This document shows positions 48,601 through 50,285 of a stretch of 64,000 bases of DNA, in pieces. The stretch is from positions 21,869,608 through 21,933,607 of the forward strand of contig NC_088300.1 of NCBI RefSeq assembly GCF_032854445.1, read 5' to 3'. The translations under genes were made by a program, and so were the position numbers. Source of the stretch: Liolophura sinensis (Eukaryota; Mollusca; Polyplacophora; Chitonida; Chitonidae). Positions within the stretch are counted from its first letter, which is position 1; each line of letters starts with the position of its first letter. The notes below the pieces were generated by a model that was not told the origin of the DNA, did not search any database, and saw only the letters and a list, made by a program, of their open reading frames with translations.

Positions 48601-50120
48601 ATGTACACATTTTAACTGCCGATTCCTTGTAACACAAACTTCACTCATACAGGATCAACTGGATTATCTAAATACATTCTTCATAGGCCGCATAACTAAT
48701 CCAGGGCAGGCCTTTGTGTAAGGAATGTTAATCCCCAGCTTAGCTAGTTTTCTTAGCATTCATAAATGGAAATTAATCTACAAAGAGATTACAATGCAGA
48801 TGGAAAGAGGATTGATACCTTATATACATCTGAGAGACTTAATTGTCGACGGTAAGAAAGAGCTAGATCAACAGAAGAAAGTACGGACGATAAGATGGGT
48901 AGTGAGGTATTTCATGCAGACTAATATGCATTACTGCTTTGGTGTGATGGTCACACATGTGTAACATTCAAAATAAAGACATCCGAGTAGGGTGTCACTC
49001 AGGTGCAGTCAAGCAAAAATGGAATGGCGTGACATCACAAAAGGTGAACTCATGGGGGAGGAAAAATGCTGAACTTTGGTGTACCAATACACTTACAAAC
49101 ATCTGAGCATAAGTTAACATACTGCACATCAATTAAGGGAGTATGACAAACAGGTTTTTCATGTAAATTTCACCAAACTGCAGGGGTTCTGATAACCAAG
49201 AAGGGCAGCCTTAAAGCACTATCCTCAGCTGTACATATCACAAAGTGACTTGTGCACAGGGCTATAGAAAGACTGATCATATGTATATATTTATATTATA
49301 TATGGCTGTCCACTTTCACTCAAACACATTCATTCCCATTTCATACCTGCTTAACACATTTCATATTGCAAGTGTCATAAATCATAAATATAAATTGCAT
49401 GTCATCTCTGATTTATCGTCTGTTGAACAGCTTAACAGGCCTATACACTACACAGCCTACATGTACACTGGACATAGAGTGAATGTTAGACTTCCATCAC
49501 AATACATCATAGATACTGAACCAAGCCAAGAGTAAAGCTTATTGTAAAACATGGTCTGATAGCAACTGATGATGTATGCAACTCTTATGATACTGCACTG
49601 TAACTAATTGCCATATGTTCATGTGGACTGGCAGATGTCATTTAGAAAGTGGACTATTTCATTTATATGTTGGTGGCCAGCATTGTGGAGAGTGGAAACC
49701 GAGCAGAACCTGGGGGAAACCCACAACCATTGGCAGGTTGCTGGCATACTTTCCCACATATGGCCAGAGAGGAAGCCAGCATGAGCTGGACTTGAACTCC
49801 CAATGACTGCATTGGTGAGCAAAGTGGTTTTAAATAACAGTATTATTGTTATTATTCAAGAAAGTCATGTCTAGGTACTCATTGCATGAGTGTTACGAGA
49901 GTCCTGACAATGTTTTAGGTCATATGCACCACACAAATCTATGCAAGTTTTCACTACTGACAACAGACTACACTGTAGTCCCCAACAATGTGCAGTACAT
50001 GTAGATCATAAAATATAACAAAACACATTCATTTCCATTGACAATACCACCATACAAAAAAGGCGATTTACCATAGAGTGCTCGCATTTGCTCCTCCACA
50101 TTTTGCCTGGGACGACTCAT
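555..50120 (-). CDS. SYNE1: Giant nesprin-1/Msp-300-like protein, N-terminal part (45 coding exons, continues below position 1)
   Basis: The coding sequence joins 45 exons on the minus strand from ATG 50118-50120 to 555. All splice phases agree, with GT donors and AG acceptors throughout. About 3,108 residues are visible. Residues about 17-128 form CH1 ([35 protein letters not shown]). Residues about 164-271 form CH2 ([51 protein letters not shown]). The [15 protein letters not shown] ending matches nesprins better than spectrin, dystonin or MACF. From residue about 272 onward there is an all-helical spectrin-repeat rod of about 26 repeat lengths. In the family, the CH pair binds F-actin and the C-terminal KASH domain binds SUN proteins in the nuclear envelope (LINC complex), positioning nuclei, notably in muscle. 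The KASH end, stop codon and 3' UTR lie outside the window. The name is by homology; SYNE1 and SYNE2 diverged in vertebrates, so 'nesprin-1-like' is the safest label. Confidence 0.95.
674..1916 (-). other. Intron 44
   Basis: A 1.2-kb phase-0 intron between exons 44 and 45. I see no repeat array, element or ORF of note in it. Confidence 0.8.
1917..2081 (-). CDS. SYNE1: Exon 44: module copy 3, part b (residues 3015-3069)
   Basis: 55 codons, phase 0-0, with acceptor tttaag|GAT and donor CAG|GTGAGT. It begins [20 protein letters not shown], contains [18 protein letters not shown], and ends DRLAKLQ. It has the same length as exons 38 and 41. Confidence 0.93.
2301..2368 (-). mobile_element. SINE-like repeat family A, fragment
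   Basis: A diverged piece of the family A tail region (GTGTTTTTACGCCATACTTA, then TTTCAC and GGCGGCC). The strand given is the one that puts the A-rich tail at the 3' end. Confidence 0.45.
2561..2707 (-). CDS. SYNE1: Exon 43: module copy 3, part a (residues 2966-3014)
   Basis: 49 codons, phase 0-0, with acceptor tgtag|GTT and donor AAG|GTAAGA. It begins [20 protein letters not shown] and ends [10 protein letters not shown]. It aligns with exons 37 and 40. Confidence 0.92.
3094..3617 (-). CDS. SYNE1: Exon 42: module copy 2, part c, interrupted by the assembly gap (residues 2858-2965)
   Basis: The acceptor is cacag|GAT at 3617 and the donor AAG|GTAAGT at 3094. It begins [20 protein letters not shown] and contains [14 protein letters not shown]. 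The 200-N gap (3110-3309) splits it. If the gap is removed, the flanks join in frame (GCA CA+G GTG) to give 324 nt, or 108 codons. The end then reads LQDKLAQVEKLK, which aligns without indels to the end of exon 39 ([12 protein letters not shown]). A second exon hidden in the gap is not needed but cannot be excluded. Confidence 0.85.
3110..3309. other. Assembly gap (200 N)
   Basis: A run of exactly 200 N. The round size suggests a placeholder and not a measured distance. It lies inside exon 42 and probably represents no missing sequence. Confidence 0.99.
3897..4061 (-). CDS. SYNE1: Exon 41: module copy 2, part b (residues 2803-2857)
   Basis: 55 codons, phase 0-0, with acceptor caacag|ACA and donor CAG|GTATAG. 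It begins [20 protein letters not shown] and contains [18 protein letters not shown]. It has the same length and register as exons 38 and 44. Confidence 0.93.
4382..4522 (-). CDS. SYNE1: Exon 40: module copy 2, part a (residues 2756-2802)
   Basis: 47 codons, phase 0-0, with acceptor tttcag|ATC and donor CAG|GTAAGC. It begins [20 protein letters not shown] and ends [10 protein letters not shown]. It aligns with exons 37 and 43. Confidence 0.92.
4549..4817 (-). mobile_element. SINE-like repeat family A, long copy
   Basis: On the plus strand it reads TTTATTTGATTGGTGTTTTA, then CTCAAGAATATT-CACTTATACGAC, CAGTATTATGGTGG, AAACCGGGCAGGGCC, CAGCAGGTTGCTG, and GAGAGGAAGCC. This order of blocks defines family A throughout the window. 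The TTTATT block is the complement of an A-rich tail, so the element runs on the minus strand. Intron 39. Confidence 0.75.
5130..5456 (-). CDS. SYNE1: Exon 39: module copy 1, part c (residues 2647-2755)
   Basis: 109 codons, phase 0-0, with acceptor aaccag|GAA and donor AGG|GTATGG. It begins [20 protein letters not shown]. It contains [20 protein letters not shown] and [14 protein letters not shown], and ends [17 protein letters not shown]. The RLYP-TA-EGR-IRQ segment recurs in exon 45. Confidence 0.94.
5915..6079 (-). CDS. SYNE1: Exon 38: module copy 1, part b (residues 2592-2646)
   Basis: 55 codons, phase 0-0, with acceptor tttacag|GAA and donor AAG|GTAATG. It begins [20 protein letters not shown] and contains [12 protein letters not shown]. 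Exons 41 and 44 are also 55 codons long and share the C-x-D-W / S-x-D-W core. Confidence 0.93.
6102..6222 (-). mobile_element. SINE-like repeat family A, truncated copy
   Basis: It keeps the tail-proximal half (TTTACGCCGTACTCAAGAAT, TTCACTTATATGACGG, AGAGGAAACCGGGC). Intron 37. Confidence 0.7.
6453..6605 (-). CDS. SYNE1: Exon 37: module copy 1, part a (residues 2541-2591)
   Basis: 51 codons, phase 0-0, with donor AAG|GTAGTA. The acceptor ctttgaaag|GCT is purine-rich near the junction and weak. It begins [20 protein letters not shown] and ends FQTLLNSAK. It is paralogous to exons 40 and 43, which end LNSAAQ and LNSNIK. Confidence 0.9.
6947..7103 (-). CDS. SYNE1: Exon 36: second half of a spectrin-like repeat (residues 2488-2540)
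   Basis: 157 nt, phase 2 in and phase 0 out, with acceptor gtgcag|AAC and donor CAG|GTGACA. It encodes [20 protein letters not shown], continues [14 protein letters not shown], and ends QLQMIQ. Exons 35 and 36 sum to 109 residues, equal to exon 39. Confidence 0.92.
7288..7457 (-). CDS. SYNE1: Exon 35: first half of a spectrin-like repeat (residues 2432-2487)
   Basis: 170 nt (56 codons plus AA), with acceptor cttcag|GAG and donor AA|GTAAGG. It begins [20 protein letters not shown] and ends [13 protein letters not shown]. It is the counterpart of the first half of exon 39, here interrupted by a phase-2 intron. Confidence 0.92.
7865..8182 (-). CDS. SYNE1: Exon 34: spectrin-like repeat (residues 2326-2431)
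   Basis: 106 codons, phase 0-0, with acceptor atcag|GAT and donor ACG|GTGAGT. It begins [20 protein letters not shown], contains [20 protein letters not shown], and ends AKLATIT. Confidence 0.93.
8560..8877 (-). CDS. SYNE1: Exon 33: spectrin-like repeat (residues 2220-2325)
   Basis: 106 codons, phase 0-0, with acceptor ttacag|GAA and donor AAG|GTAAAA. It begins [20 protein letters not shown], contains [20 protein letters not shown], and ends QRLYACK. Confidence 0.93.
9259..9432 (-). CDS. SYNE1: Exon 32: second half of a spectrin-like repeat (residues 2162-2219)
   Basis: 58 codons, phase 0-0, with acceptor ctacag|TCA and donor AAG|GTGTGA. It begins [20 protein letters not shown] and contains [18 protein letters not shown]. 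Confidence 0.92.
9874..10035 (-). CDS. SYNE1: Exon 31: first half of a spectrin-like repeat (residues 2108-2161)
   Basis: 54 codons, phase 0-0, with acceptor gttacag|ACA and donor GCT|GTGAGT. It begins [20 protein letters not shown] and ends [13 protein letters not shown], the typical helix-B tryptophan position. With exon 32 it totals 112 residues. Confidence 0.92.
10429..10749 (-). CDS. SYNE1: Exon 30: spectrin-like repeat (residues 2001-2107)
   Basis: 107 codons, phase 0-0, with acceptor gatcag|GAT and donor AAG|GTAAGG. It begins [20 protein letters not shown], contains [20 protein letters not shown], and ends VRKALDHHK. Confidence 0.93.
11212..11853 (-). CDS. SYNE1: Exon 29: two fused spectrin-like repeats (residues 1787-2000)
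   Basis: 214 codons in one exon, phase 0-0, with acceptor catcag|GCA and donor GAG|GTAGGT. It begins [20 protein letters not shown]. It contains [20 protein letters not shown] and, one repeat later, [20 protein letters not shown]. It is exactly twice the usual exon size. This is the longest exon seen here and implies loss of an intron at the repeat boundary. Confidence 0.95.
12226..12546 (-). CDS. SYNE1: Exon 28: spectrin-like repeat (residues 1680-1786)
   Basis: 107 codons, phase 0-0, with acceptor taatag|GCC and donor AAG|GTGTGT. It begins [20 protein letters not shown] and contains [20 protein letters not shown] and [15 protein letters not shown]. Confidence 0.93.
12945..13256 (-). CDS. 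SYNE1: Exon 27: spectrin-like repeat (residues 1576-1679)
   Basis: 104 codons, phase 0-0, with acceptor gtgacag|AAT and donor AAG|GTAAGA. It begins [20 protein letters not shown] and contains [20 protein letters not shown]. It ends QNEVALCK. The base composition is more GC-rich than in neighbouring exons. Confidence 0.93.
13536..13862 (-). CDS. SYNE1: Exon 26: spectrin-like repeat (residues 1467-1575)
   Basis: 109 codons, phase 0-0, with acceptor tttacag|GAT and donor CAG|GTAATG. It begins [20 protein letters not shown] and contains [20 protein letters not shown] and [12 protein letters not shown], i.e. both conserved tryptophans. Confidence 0.94.
14194..14511 (-). CDS. SYNE1: Exon 25: spectrin-like repeat (residues 1361-1466)
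   Basis: 106 codons, phase 0-0, with acceptor tttgcag|TCC and donor AAG|GTAATA. It begins [20 protein letters not shown], contains [16 protein letters not shown], and has an acidic stretch ([10 protein letters not shown]) near its end. Confidence 0.93.
15085..15225 (-). CDS. SYNE1: Exon 24: second half of a spectrin-like repeat (residues 1314-1360)
   Basis: 47 codons, phase 0-0, with acceptor tttcag|GCA and donor AAG|GTGAGT. It begins [20 protein letters not shown] and ends KDLQSKK. Two short minisatellites sit directly upstream in intron 23. Confidence 0.93.
15241..15318. repeat. 26-bp tandem triplication
   Basis: Three nearly identical 26-bp units of the type CAGCCATAAAACTTGGCACT followed by AGCACT. 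It starts 15 bp upstream of exon 24's acceptor (intron 23). Confidence 0.95.
15337..15417. repeat. 19-bp tandem repeat, four units
   Basis: Four 19-bp units of the type CGTAACTATTGTGACAGAC, with one substitution in the last (ATTCTGA). It lies 18 bp beyond the unrelated 26-bp array, in the same intron. Confidence 0.95.
16230..16406 (-). CDS. SYNE1: Exon 23: first half of a spectrin-like repeat (residues 1255-1313)
   Basis: 59 codons, phase 0-0, with acceptor ttttag|CAA and donor AAG|GTAAGA. It begins [20 protein letters not shown] and contains [20 protein letters not shown], a classic helix-B pattern. With exon 24 it totals 106 residues. Confidence 0.93.
17419..17648. repeat. 23-bp minisatellite, ten units
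   Basis: Ten head-to-tail units of 23 bp starting GATCCCAGTAACAAAGGAAC at 17419, 17442, 17465, 17488, 17511, 17534, 17557, 17580, 17603 and 17626. Units differ at a few sites (CAGTAA/CACTAA, ACGAC/ATGAT). The period shifts frame, so long ORFs in it are artefacts. It lies in intron 22, about 70 bp beyond the donor of exon 22. Confidence 0.95.
17715..18035 (-). CDS. SYNE1: Exon 22: spectrin-like repeat (residues 1148-1254)
   Basis: 107 codons, phase 0-0, with acceptor gagcag|GAG and donor GAG|GTTAGT. It begins [20 protein letters not shown] and contains [15 protein letters not shown]. The exon corresponds to one repeat. A 23-bp minisatellite lies just downstream in intron 22. Confidence 0.93.
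18612..18720 (-). CDS. SYNE1: Exon 21: end of a spectrin-like repeat (residues 1111-1147)
   Basis: 109 nt, phase 2 in and phase 0 out, with acceptor ttctag|GTT and donor CAG|GTACAT. It encodes [20 protein letters not shown] and ends SLAQFQ. Exons 20 and 21 sum to 110 residues. Confidence 0.92.
19152..19372 (-). CDS. SYNE1: Exon 20: main part of a spectrin-like repeat (residues 1038-1110)
   Basis: 221 nt (73 codons plus AA), with acceptor tctcag|CAA and donor AA|GTGAGT. It begins [20 protein letters not shown] and contains [17 protein letters not shown]. The split Lys codon is completed by exon 21. Confidence 0.92.
19716..19877 (-). CDS. SYNE1: Exon 19: second half of a spectrin-like repeat (residues 984-1037)
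   Basis: 54 codons, phase 0-0, with acceptor attgcag|CTG and donor AGG|GTGTGT. It begins [20 protein letters not shown] and ends VKDILKKHR. The ending resembles those of exons 15 (LEKHK) and 17 (LLKKHK), which shows that paralogous repeats end at the same position. Confidence 0.9.
20673..20807 (-). CDS. SYNE1: Exon 18: first half of a spectrin-like repeat (residues 939-983)
   Basis: 45 codons, phase 0-0. The acceptor is actgtag|CTC, the donor AAT|GTAAGA. It begins [20 protein letters not shown] and ends DSRQENWN. With exon 19 it totals 99 residues. Confidence 0.9.
21237..21404 (-). CDS. SYNE1: Exon 17: second half of a spectrin-like repeat (residues 883-938)
   Basis: 56 codons, phase 0-0, with acceptor cgttacag|ACA and donor AAG|GTAAGA. 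It begins [20 protein letters not shown] and contains [14 protein letters not shown], the conserved helix-A W. A long inverted repeat starts 8 nt upstream of the acceptor and includes its pyrimidine tract. Confidence 0.92.
21412..21516 (-). repeat. Inverted repeat (hairpin) at the exon 17 acceptor
   Basis: The arms GAAGAAAGCCCAATACTCAG... (21412-21438) and its near-complement ending ...TTGGGCTTTCTTC (21489-21516) pair over about 27 bp with a few mismatches. The loop of about 50 bp holds further partial copies (GAGTGTTTT / AAAACACTC). In the transcript the arm nearest the exon contains the pyrimidine tract of the exon 17 acceptor. Confidence 0.8.
22072..22090. repeat. CAA microsatellite
   Basis: Six ACA/CAA units in intron 16, close to a C-rich tract. 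Confidence 0.85.
22976..23125 (-). CDS. SYNE1: Exon 16: first half of a spectrin-like repeat (residues 833-882)
   Basis: 50 codons, phase 0-0, with acceptor ttgcag|GAG and donor CAG|GTAACG. It begins [20 protein letters not shown] and ends [10 protein letters not shown]. Paired with exon 17 it gives 106 residues, one repeat length. Confidence 0.92.
23263..24240 (-). repeat. Minisatellite derived from the exon 15 / intron 15 junction
   Basis: About 40 degenerate units of 22-26 bp. On the minus strand the unit reads CTTGAGAAACACAAG followed by GTATGGGCAAG or ATCTGGGCAAG. The first part is the coding end of exon 15 (codons L-E-K-H-K) and the second is its 5' splice site. At least five units keep the intact ACAAGGTATGG donor (for example at 24161-24172, and near 23770, 23740 and 23620). 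The array covers most of intron 15. Confidence 0.9.
24166..24168 (-). promoter_or_regulatory. Potential alternative 5' splice site of exon 15
   Basis: The first array unit after exon 15 repeats AAACACAAG|GTATGG with its last exonic base at 24168, 48 nt beyond the normal exon end at 24216. The intervening 48 nt has no stop and would add [16 protein letters not shown] in frame. Whether it is used is unknown. Confidence 0.45.
24216..24539 (-). CDS. SYNE1: Exon 15: spectrin-like repeat whose end seeded a minisatellite (residues 725-832)
   Basis: 108 codons, phase 0-0, with acceptor acacag|GAC and donor AAG|GTATGG. It begins [20 protein letters not shown], contains [15 protein letters not shown], and ends ARLEKHK. 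The last codons and the donor recur many times in the adjoining intron as a 24-26 bp tandem repeat, so several near-identical downstream donors exist. The chosen end is the first donor and gives the expected repeat length. Confidence 0.88.
24628..24780 (+). repeat. TIR-bearing repeat family B, copy
   Basis: It begins TACCCTAATTCCTCAACCTT, has AACTTTCAGTG, and ends with CACCTTGCAAACATGCAAAG. Intron 14. Confidence 0.65.
24811..24943 (-). mobile_element. SINE-like repeat family A, truncated copy with T-rich end
   Basis: A run of T is followed by TTGGTGTTTTACGCTGTACT and the block CAGCATTATGGTGGGTGGAA through CGCAGGTTGCTGG. It is the best-preserved core in the window. Intron 14, directly beside a copy of the TIR-bearing family (24628-24780). 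Confidence 0.75.
25585..26031. mobile_element. MITE-like element with 20-bp terminal inverted repeats
   Basis: The left end AAAGGAGAAGAAAACCTAAA (25585-25604) and the right end TTTAAGTTTTCTTCTCCTTT (26012-26031) are inverted copies matching at 19 of 20 positions. The 447-bp body is more GC- and CpG-rich than its surroundings, and no transposase is recognisable in it. I see no convincing target-site duplication. It lies in intron 14, about 90 bp from exon 14. Confidence 0.7.
26122..26439 (-). CDS. SYNE1: Exon 14: spectrin-like repeat (residues 619-724)
   Basis: 106 codons, phase 0-0, with acceptor aacag|GCA and donor AAT|GTAAGT. It begins [20 protein letters not shown] and contains [15 protein letters not shown] with the helix-C tryptophan. 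The exon corresponds to a single repeat. A MITE-like element ends about 90 bp below its donor. Confidence 0.93.
26719..26924 (-). CDS. SYNE1: Exon 13: second part of a spectrin-like repeat (residues 550-618)
   Basis: 206 nt, phase 1 in and phase 0 out, acceptor ctttcag|ATA. It encodes [20 protein letters not shown] and contains [16 protein letters not shown]. The donor GAG|GTCTGA is weak: +3 is C and +5 is G, where A/G at +3 is usual. Reading on would hit an in-frame TGA at once, so the exon must end here, barring a sequence error. Confidence 0.88.
27474..27570 (-). CDS. SYNE1: Exon 12: first part of a spectrin-like repeat (residues 518-549)
   Basis: 97 nt (32 codons plus one base), with acceptor ttgcag|GAG and donor CAG|GTAAGA. 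It encodes [20 protein letters not shown] and ends [11 protein letters not shown]. Together with exon 13 it makes one repeat length (101 residues). Confidence 0.92.
27724..27832 (-). mobile_element. SINE-like repeat family A, truncated copy
   Basis: TATTTATTTATTTGATTGGT, then CTCAAGAATATTTCGC and GGCGGGAGGAAACC. Intron 11. Confidence 0.7.
28065..28346 (-). CDS. SYNE1: Exon 11: spectrin-like repeat (residues 424-517)
   Basis: 94 codons, phase 0-0, with acceptor cag|GAGTTC and donor AAG|GTAGCA. It begins [20 protein letters not shown], contains [11 protein letters not shown], and ends [12 protein letters not shown]. The heptad pattern is helical throughout; this repeat is slightly shorter than the family norm of about 106 residues. 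Confidence 0.92.
28535..28710 (+). repeat. Dispersed repeat family C, copy 1
   Basis: It shares with 42691-42864 the order AAATTTTGTCCATGACTACC, CAGATTCTGAGAGTTCTATT, TTTAGAAAGGTGTTTTGAGG, ATTCTACTGAAAATTGTAAG and TTTATTTGCCTCTAAAAATG. It is unclassified. Confidence 0.6.
29128..29439 (-). CDS. SYNE1: Exon 10: spectrin-like repeat (residues 320-423)
   Basis: 104 codons, phase 0-0, with acceptor tttacag|GAT and donor ATT|GTGAGT. It begins [20 protein letters not shown] and contains [20 protein letters not shown], a helical segment with the spaced tryptophans typical of spectrin repeats. The exon length equals one repeat. Confidence 0.92.
29830..29973 (-). CDS. SYNE1: Exon 9: CH2-rod junction (residues 272-319)
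   Basis: 48 codons, phase 0-0, with acceptor tgacag|TTG and donor ATG|GTAGGT. It starts [19 protein letters not shown] and continues with an amphipathic helix containing [12 protein letters not shown]. The Leu-x-x-Trp pattern marks entry into the spectrin-like rod. Confidence 0.9.
30225..30438 (-). mobile_element. SINE-like repeat family A, long copy
   Basis: It carries all family blocks, from the TTTATT tail complement through CCAGCATTAGGGCTGGAGGA to AACTCACAGCAATCAC. Intron 8. Confidence 0.72.
30813..30904 (-). CDS. SYNE1: Exon 8: end of CH2 (residues 241-271)
   Basis: 92 nt, phase 1 in and phase 0 out, with acceptor gcgtcag|ATG and donor GCT|GTAAGT. It encodes [20 protein letters not shown] and then [11 protein letters not shown]. 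The [15 protein letters not shown] run is the diagnostic nesprin version of the CH2 end. Confidence 0.97.
31293..31489 (-). CDS. SYNE1: Exon 7: CH2 core (residues 175-240)
   Basis: 197 nt; it enters in phase 2 and leaves with one base (G|GTACAT). The acceptor is ttctgcag|GCG. It encodes [20 protein letters not shown], then [16 protein letters not shown], and ends [10 protein letters not shown]. These are the hallmark helices of the second CH domain (DF-SW-DG-AF-A-I; N-AF-AE-LGIP-L-DPE). Confidence 0.97.
32482..32621 (-). CDS. SYNE1: Exon 6: inter-CH linker and start of CH2 (residues 129-174)
   Basis: 46 codons plus 2 nt (AA|GTGAGT donor), acceptor cttcag|ATC. The exon begins [13 protein letters not shown] Ser/Thr/Pro-rich linker ([13 protein letters not shown]) follows, then [13 protein letters not shown], the first CH2 helix. 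The linker is much shorter than the one I recall in vertebrate nesprin-1. The split Lys codon is completed by exon 7. Confidence 0.93.
32622..36908 (-). other. Intron 5
   Basis: A 4.3-kb phase-0 intron between CH1 and the linker exon. It includes one SINE-like element (35972-36243) and a short GTGA-rich tract next to exon 6 (32624-32663). Nothing else is recognisable. Confidence 0.85.
35972..36243 (-). mobile_element. SINE-like repeat family A, near full-length copy
   Basis: It spans TTATTTATTTATTTACTAAC to the far end CGACCTCATTGGTCACGGAC, including GGCCGGAGAGGAAGCCAGCA. This copy shows the element's 5' region best. Intron 5. Confidence 0.75.
36909..37001 (-). CDS. SYNE1: Exon 5: end of CH1 (residues 98-128)
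   Basis: 31 codons, phase 0-0, with acceptor tttgcag|ATC and donor CAG|GTATGG. It encodes [20 protein letters not shown] and then [29 protein letters not shown] is the standard last helix of the first CH domain in tandem actin-binding domains. Confidence 0.95.
37258..37452 (-). mobile_element. SINE-like repeat family A, diverged copy
   Basis: TATTTATTTGATTAGCGTTT, a deleted middle, then GAGGAAACTGGGCAGAGCCC and ACTTGAACTCACAG. Intron 4, about 40 bp from exon 4. Confidence 0.65.
37495..37578 (-). CDS. SYNE1: Exon 4: CH1 middle (residues 70-97)
   Basis: 28 codons, phase 0-0, with acceptor gttttag|CCT and donor AAG|GTGAGT. It encodes [20 protein letters not shown] followed by LRFLESKK. The R-x-H-x-x-x-N-(I/V)-x-x-A-L-x-F-L pattern is the conserved CH1 helix with the NISNAL asparagine. 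Confidence 0.95.
37866..38014 (-). repeat. TIR-bearing repeat family B, copy
   Basis: One end reads TTCTTCAACCTTCTTGTGTG, the other AAAAGGTTGAGAAGTTAGGG-TA, so the termini are inverted relative to each other. Intron 3. Confidence 0.65.
38100..38161 (-). mobile_element. SINE-like repeat family A, short fragment
   Basis: Only the AACCCACAACCATCCGTAGG-TTGCTGCAGACC ... GGAGAGGAA part is left. Intron 3. Confidence 0.5.
40406..40424. repeat. C homopolymer (19 bases)
   Basis: An uninterrupted run of 19 C on the plus strand in intron 3, i.e. G19 in the sense of the gene. The length is prone to sequencing error. Confidence 0.9.
40593..40688 (-). CDS. SYNE1: Exon 3: CH1 core helix (residues 38-69)
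   Basis: 32 codons, phase 0-0, with acceptor tttccag|AGG and donor CTG|GTAGGA. It encodes [20 protein letters not shown] and then [12 protein letters not shown]. The D-x-K-D-G-x-x-L-L-x-L-L-E pattern is the CH1 core helix, and the proline-rich start matches the loop between helices A and C. Confidence 0.95.
40938..41103 (-). mobile_element. SINE-like repeat family A, copy
   Basis: ATATTTATTTATTTCACTGG, AAGAATATTTCACTTATATGAC, AGCATTAGGGCGGGAGAAAA and the CATCTGCAAGCTGCTGG block. Intron 2, next to the 72-bp array. Confidence 0.7.
41175..41620. repeat. 71-72 bp tandem repeat, about six units
   Basis: Units begin ATGTAACTTTTARCAGTAAA at 41175, 41246, 41318, 41390, 41461, 41533 and 41605 (last one partial). 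Spacings are 71, 72, 72, 71, 72 and 72 bp. Because 72 is a multiple of three, a plus-strand ORF (41206-41460) passes through three copies before a 1-bp deletion ends it. It lies in intron 2. Confidence 0.95.
42691..42864 (+). repeat. Dispersed repeat family C, copy 2
   Basis: AAAATTTCATCCATGACTAA, CAGATTCTGGGAGTTTTATA, TTTAGAAAGGTGCTTTGAGA and TTTATTTGCCTCCAAAAATG. It is the best-preserved copy. Intron 2. Confidence 0.6.
43159..43321 (-). mobile_element. SINE-like repeat family A, copy
   Basis: TTTATTTGACTGGTGTTTTT, CTCAAGAATATTTCACTTAT, TTATGGTGGAAGGAAACCGG and GAAGCCAGCATGAGCTC. Intron 2. Confidence 0.72.
43701..43760. repeat. 20-bp tandem triplication
   Basis: Three units of ATGGGGAAGTCATTTGGGGA; the third has AAA where the others have TTT, apart from one base. 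It lies in intron 2. Confidence 0.95.
44251..44388 (+). repeat. Dispersed repeat family C, copy 3 (diverged)
   Basis: AAAATTTCAGCCATGACTTA, TAATTCTGAGACTTTTATTG, TATGAGGTTTGTATGG and GGATGATATCCTCCTAAG. Intron 2, 1.4 kb from copy 2. Confidence 0.5.
45220..45390 (-). repeat. TIR-bearing repeat family B, copy
   Basis: AAATTGCACTGAAAGTTTAT and the terminus GGTTGAGGAATTAGGGTA, complementary to the left end of the 24628 copy. Intron 2. Confidence 0.65.
48201..48262 (-). CDS. SYNE1: Exon 2: start of CH1 with actin-binding site 1 motif (residues 17-37)
   Basis: The acceptor is ttttcag|AT and the donor AAG|GTGAGA. It encodes [31 protein letters not shown] is the signature first helix of type-1 calponin-homology domains in the spectrin/dystrophin/nesprin superfamily. 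It is phase 1 in and phase 0 out. It lies in a sparse region, with introns of 1.8 kb upstream and 7.5 kb downstream. Confidence 0.95.
48263..50071 (-). other. Intron 1
   Basis: A 1.8-kb phase-1 intron. It contains one SINE-like copy (49648-49818); otherwise I see no coding or RNA feature. Confidence 0.85.
49648..49818 (-). mobile_element. SINE-like repeat family A, copy lacking the tail
   Basis: TTTCATTTATATGTTGGTGG, GGGGGAAACCCACAACCATT and GAGAGGAAGCCAGCATGAGC. The A-rich tail is missing. Intron 1. Confidence 0.7.
50072..50120 (-). CDS. SYNE1: Exon 1: start codon and N-terminal leader (residues 1-16)
   Basis: It encodes [16 protein letters not shown] plus the first base of an Asp codon, and ends at donor G|GTAAAT. 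The ATG sits in a good initiation context (GTCACCATGA), and an in-frame TGA lies 36 nt upstream at 50154-50156. The phase-1 end fits exon 2 exactly, giving Y-D-E-Q-E. Vertebrate nesprin-1 has a similar short leader before its DEQE-QK-TFTKWIN stretch, which supports this start. Confidence 0.85.
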
Positions 50121-50156
50121 GGTGACTATGGCATAGACGTCTACTGTATCCTGTCA
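50118..50156 (-). promoter_or_regulatory. Translation start context with upstream in-frame stop
   Basis: On the minus strand, TGA (50154-50156) precedes the ATG (50118-50120) in frame by 36 nt, and ACC directly precedes ATG, a favourable eukaryotic initiation context. The stop rules out upstream extension if this stretch is 5' UTR. An ATG two bases out of frame lies at 50130-50132 (GCCATAG region read in another frame gives no long ORF). Confidence 0.6.
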
Positions 50157-50271
50157 CTAAAGCACACAGCCCTTCAGCTGTTACTCCCTGCTATCACCAT
50201 CACTAGTGGTTTGGTGGTAAAAAAAAGTATGTCATAACCATTTGGTGGGTAGTTAATTACGTTGACGGCCT

Positions 50272-50285
50272 CTCATTATAATGAG
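50272..50285 (-). promoter_or_regulatory. Possible TATA-like palindrome upstream of exon 1
   Basis: The 14-bp perfect palindrome CTCATTATAATGAG lies about 150 bp upstream of the ATG and carries a TATAA core on both strands. A start site about 30 bp downstream of it would give a 5' UTR of roughly 120 nt. This is inference only; AT-rich DNA yields such words by chance. Confidence 0.2.
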
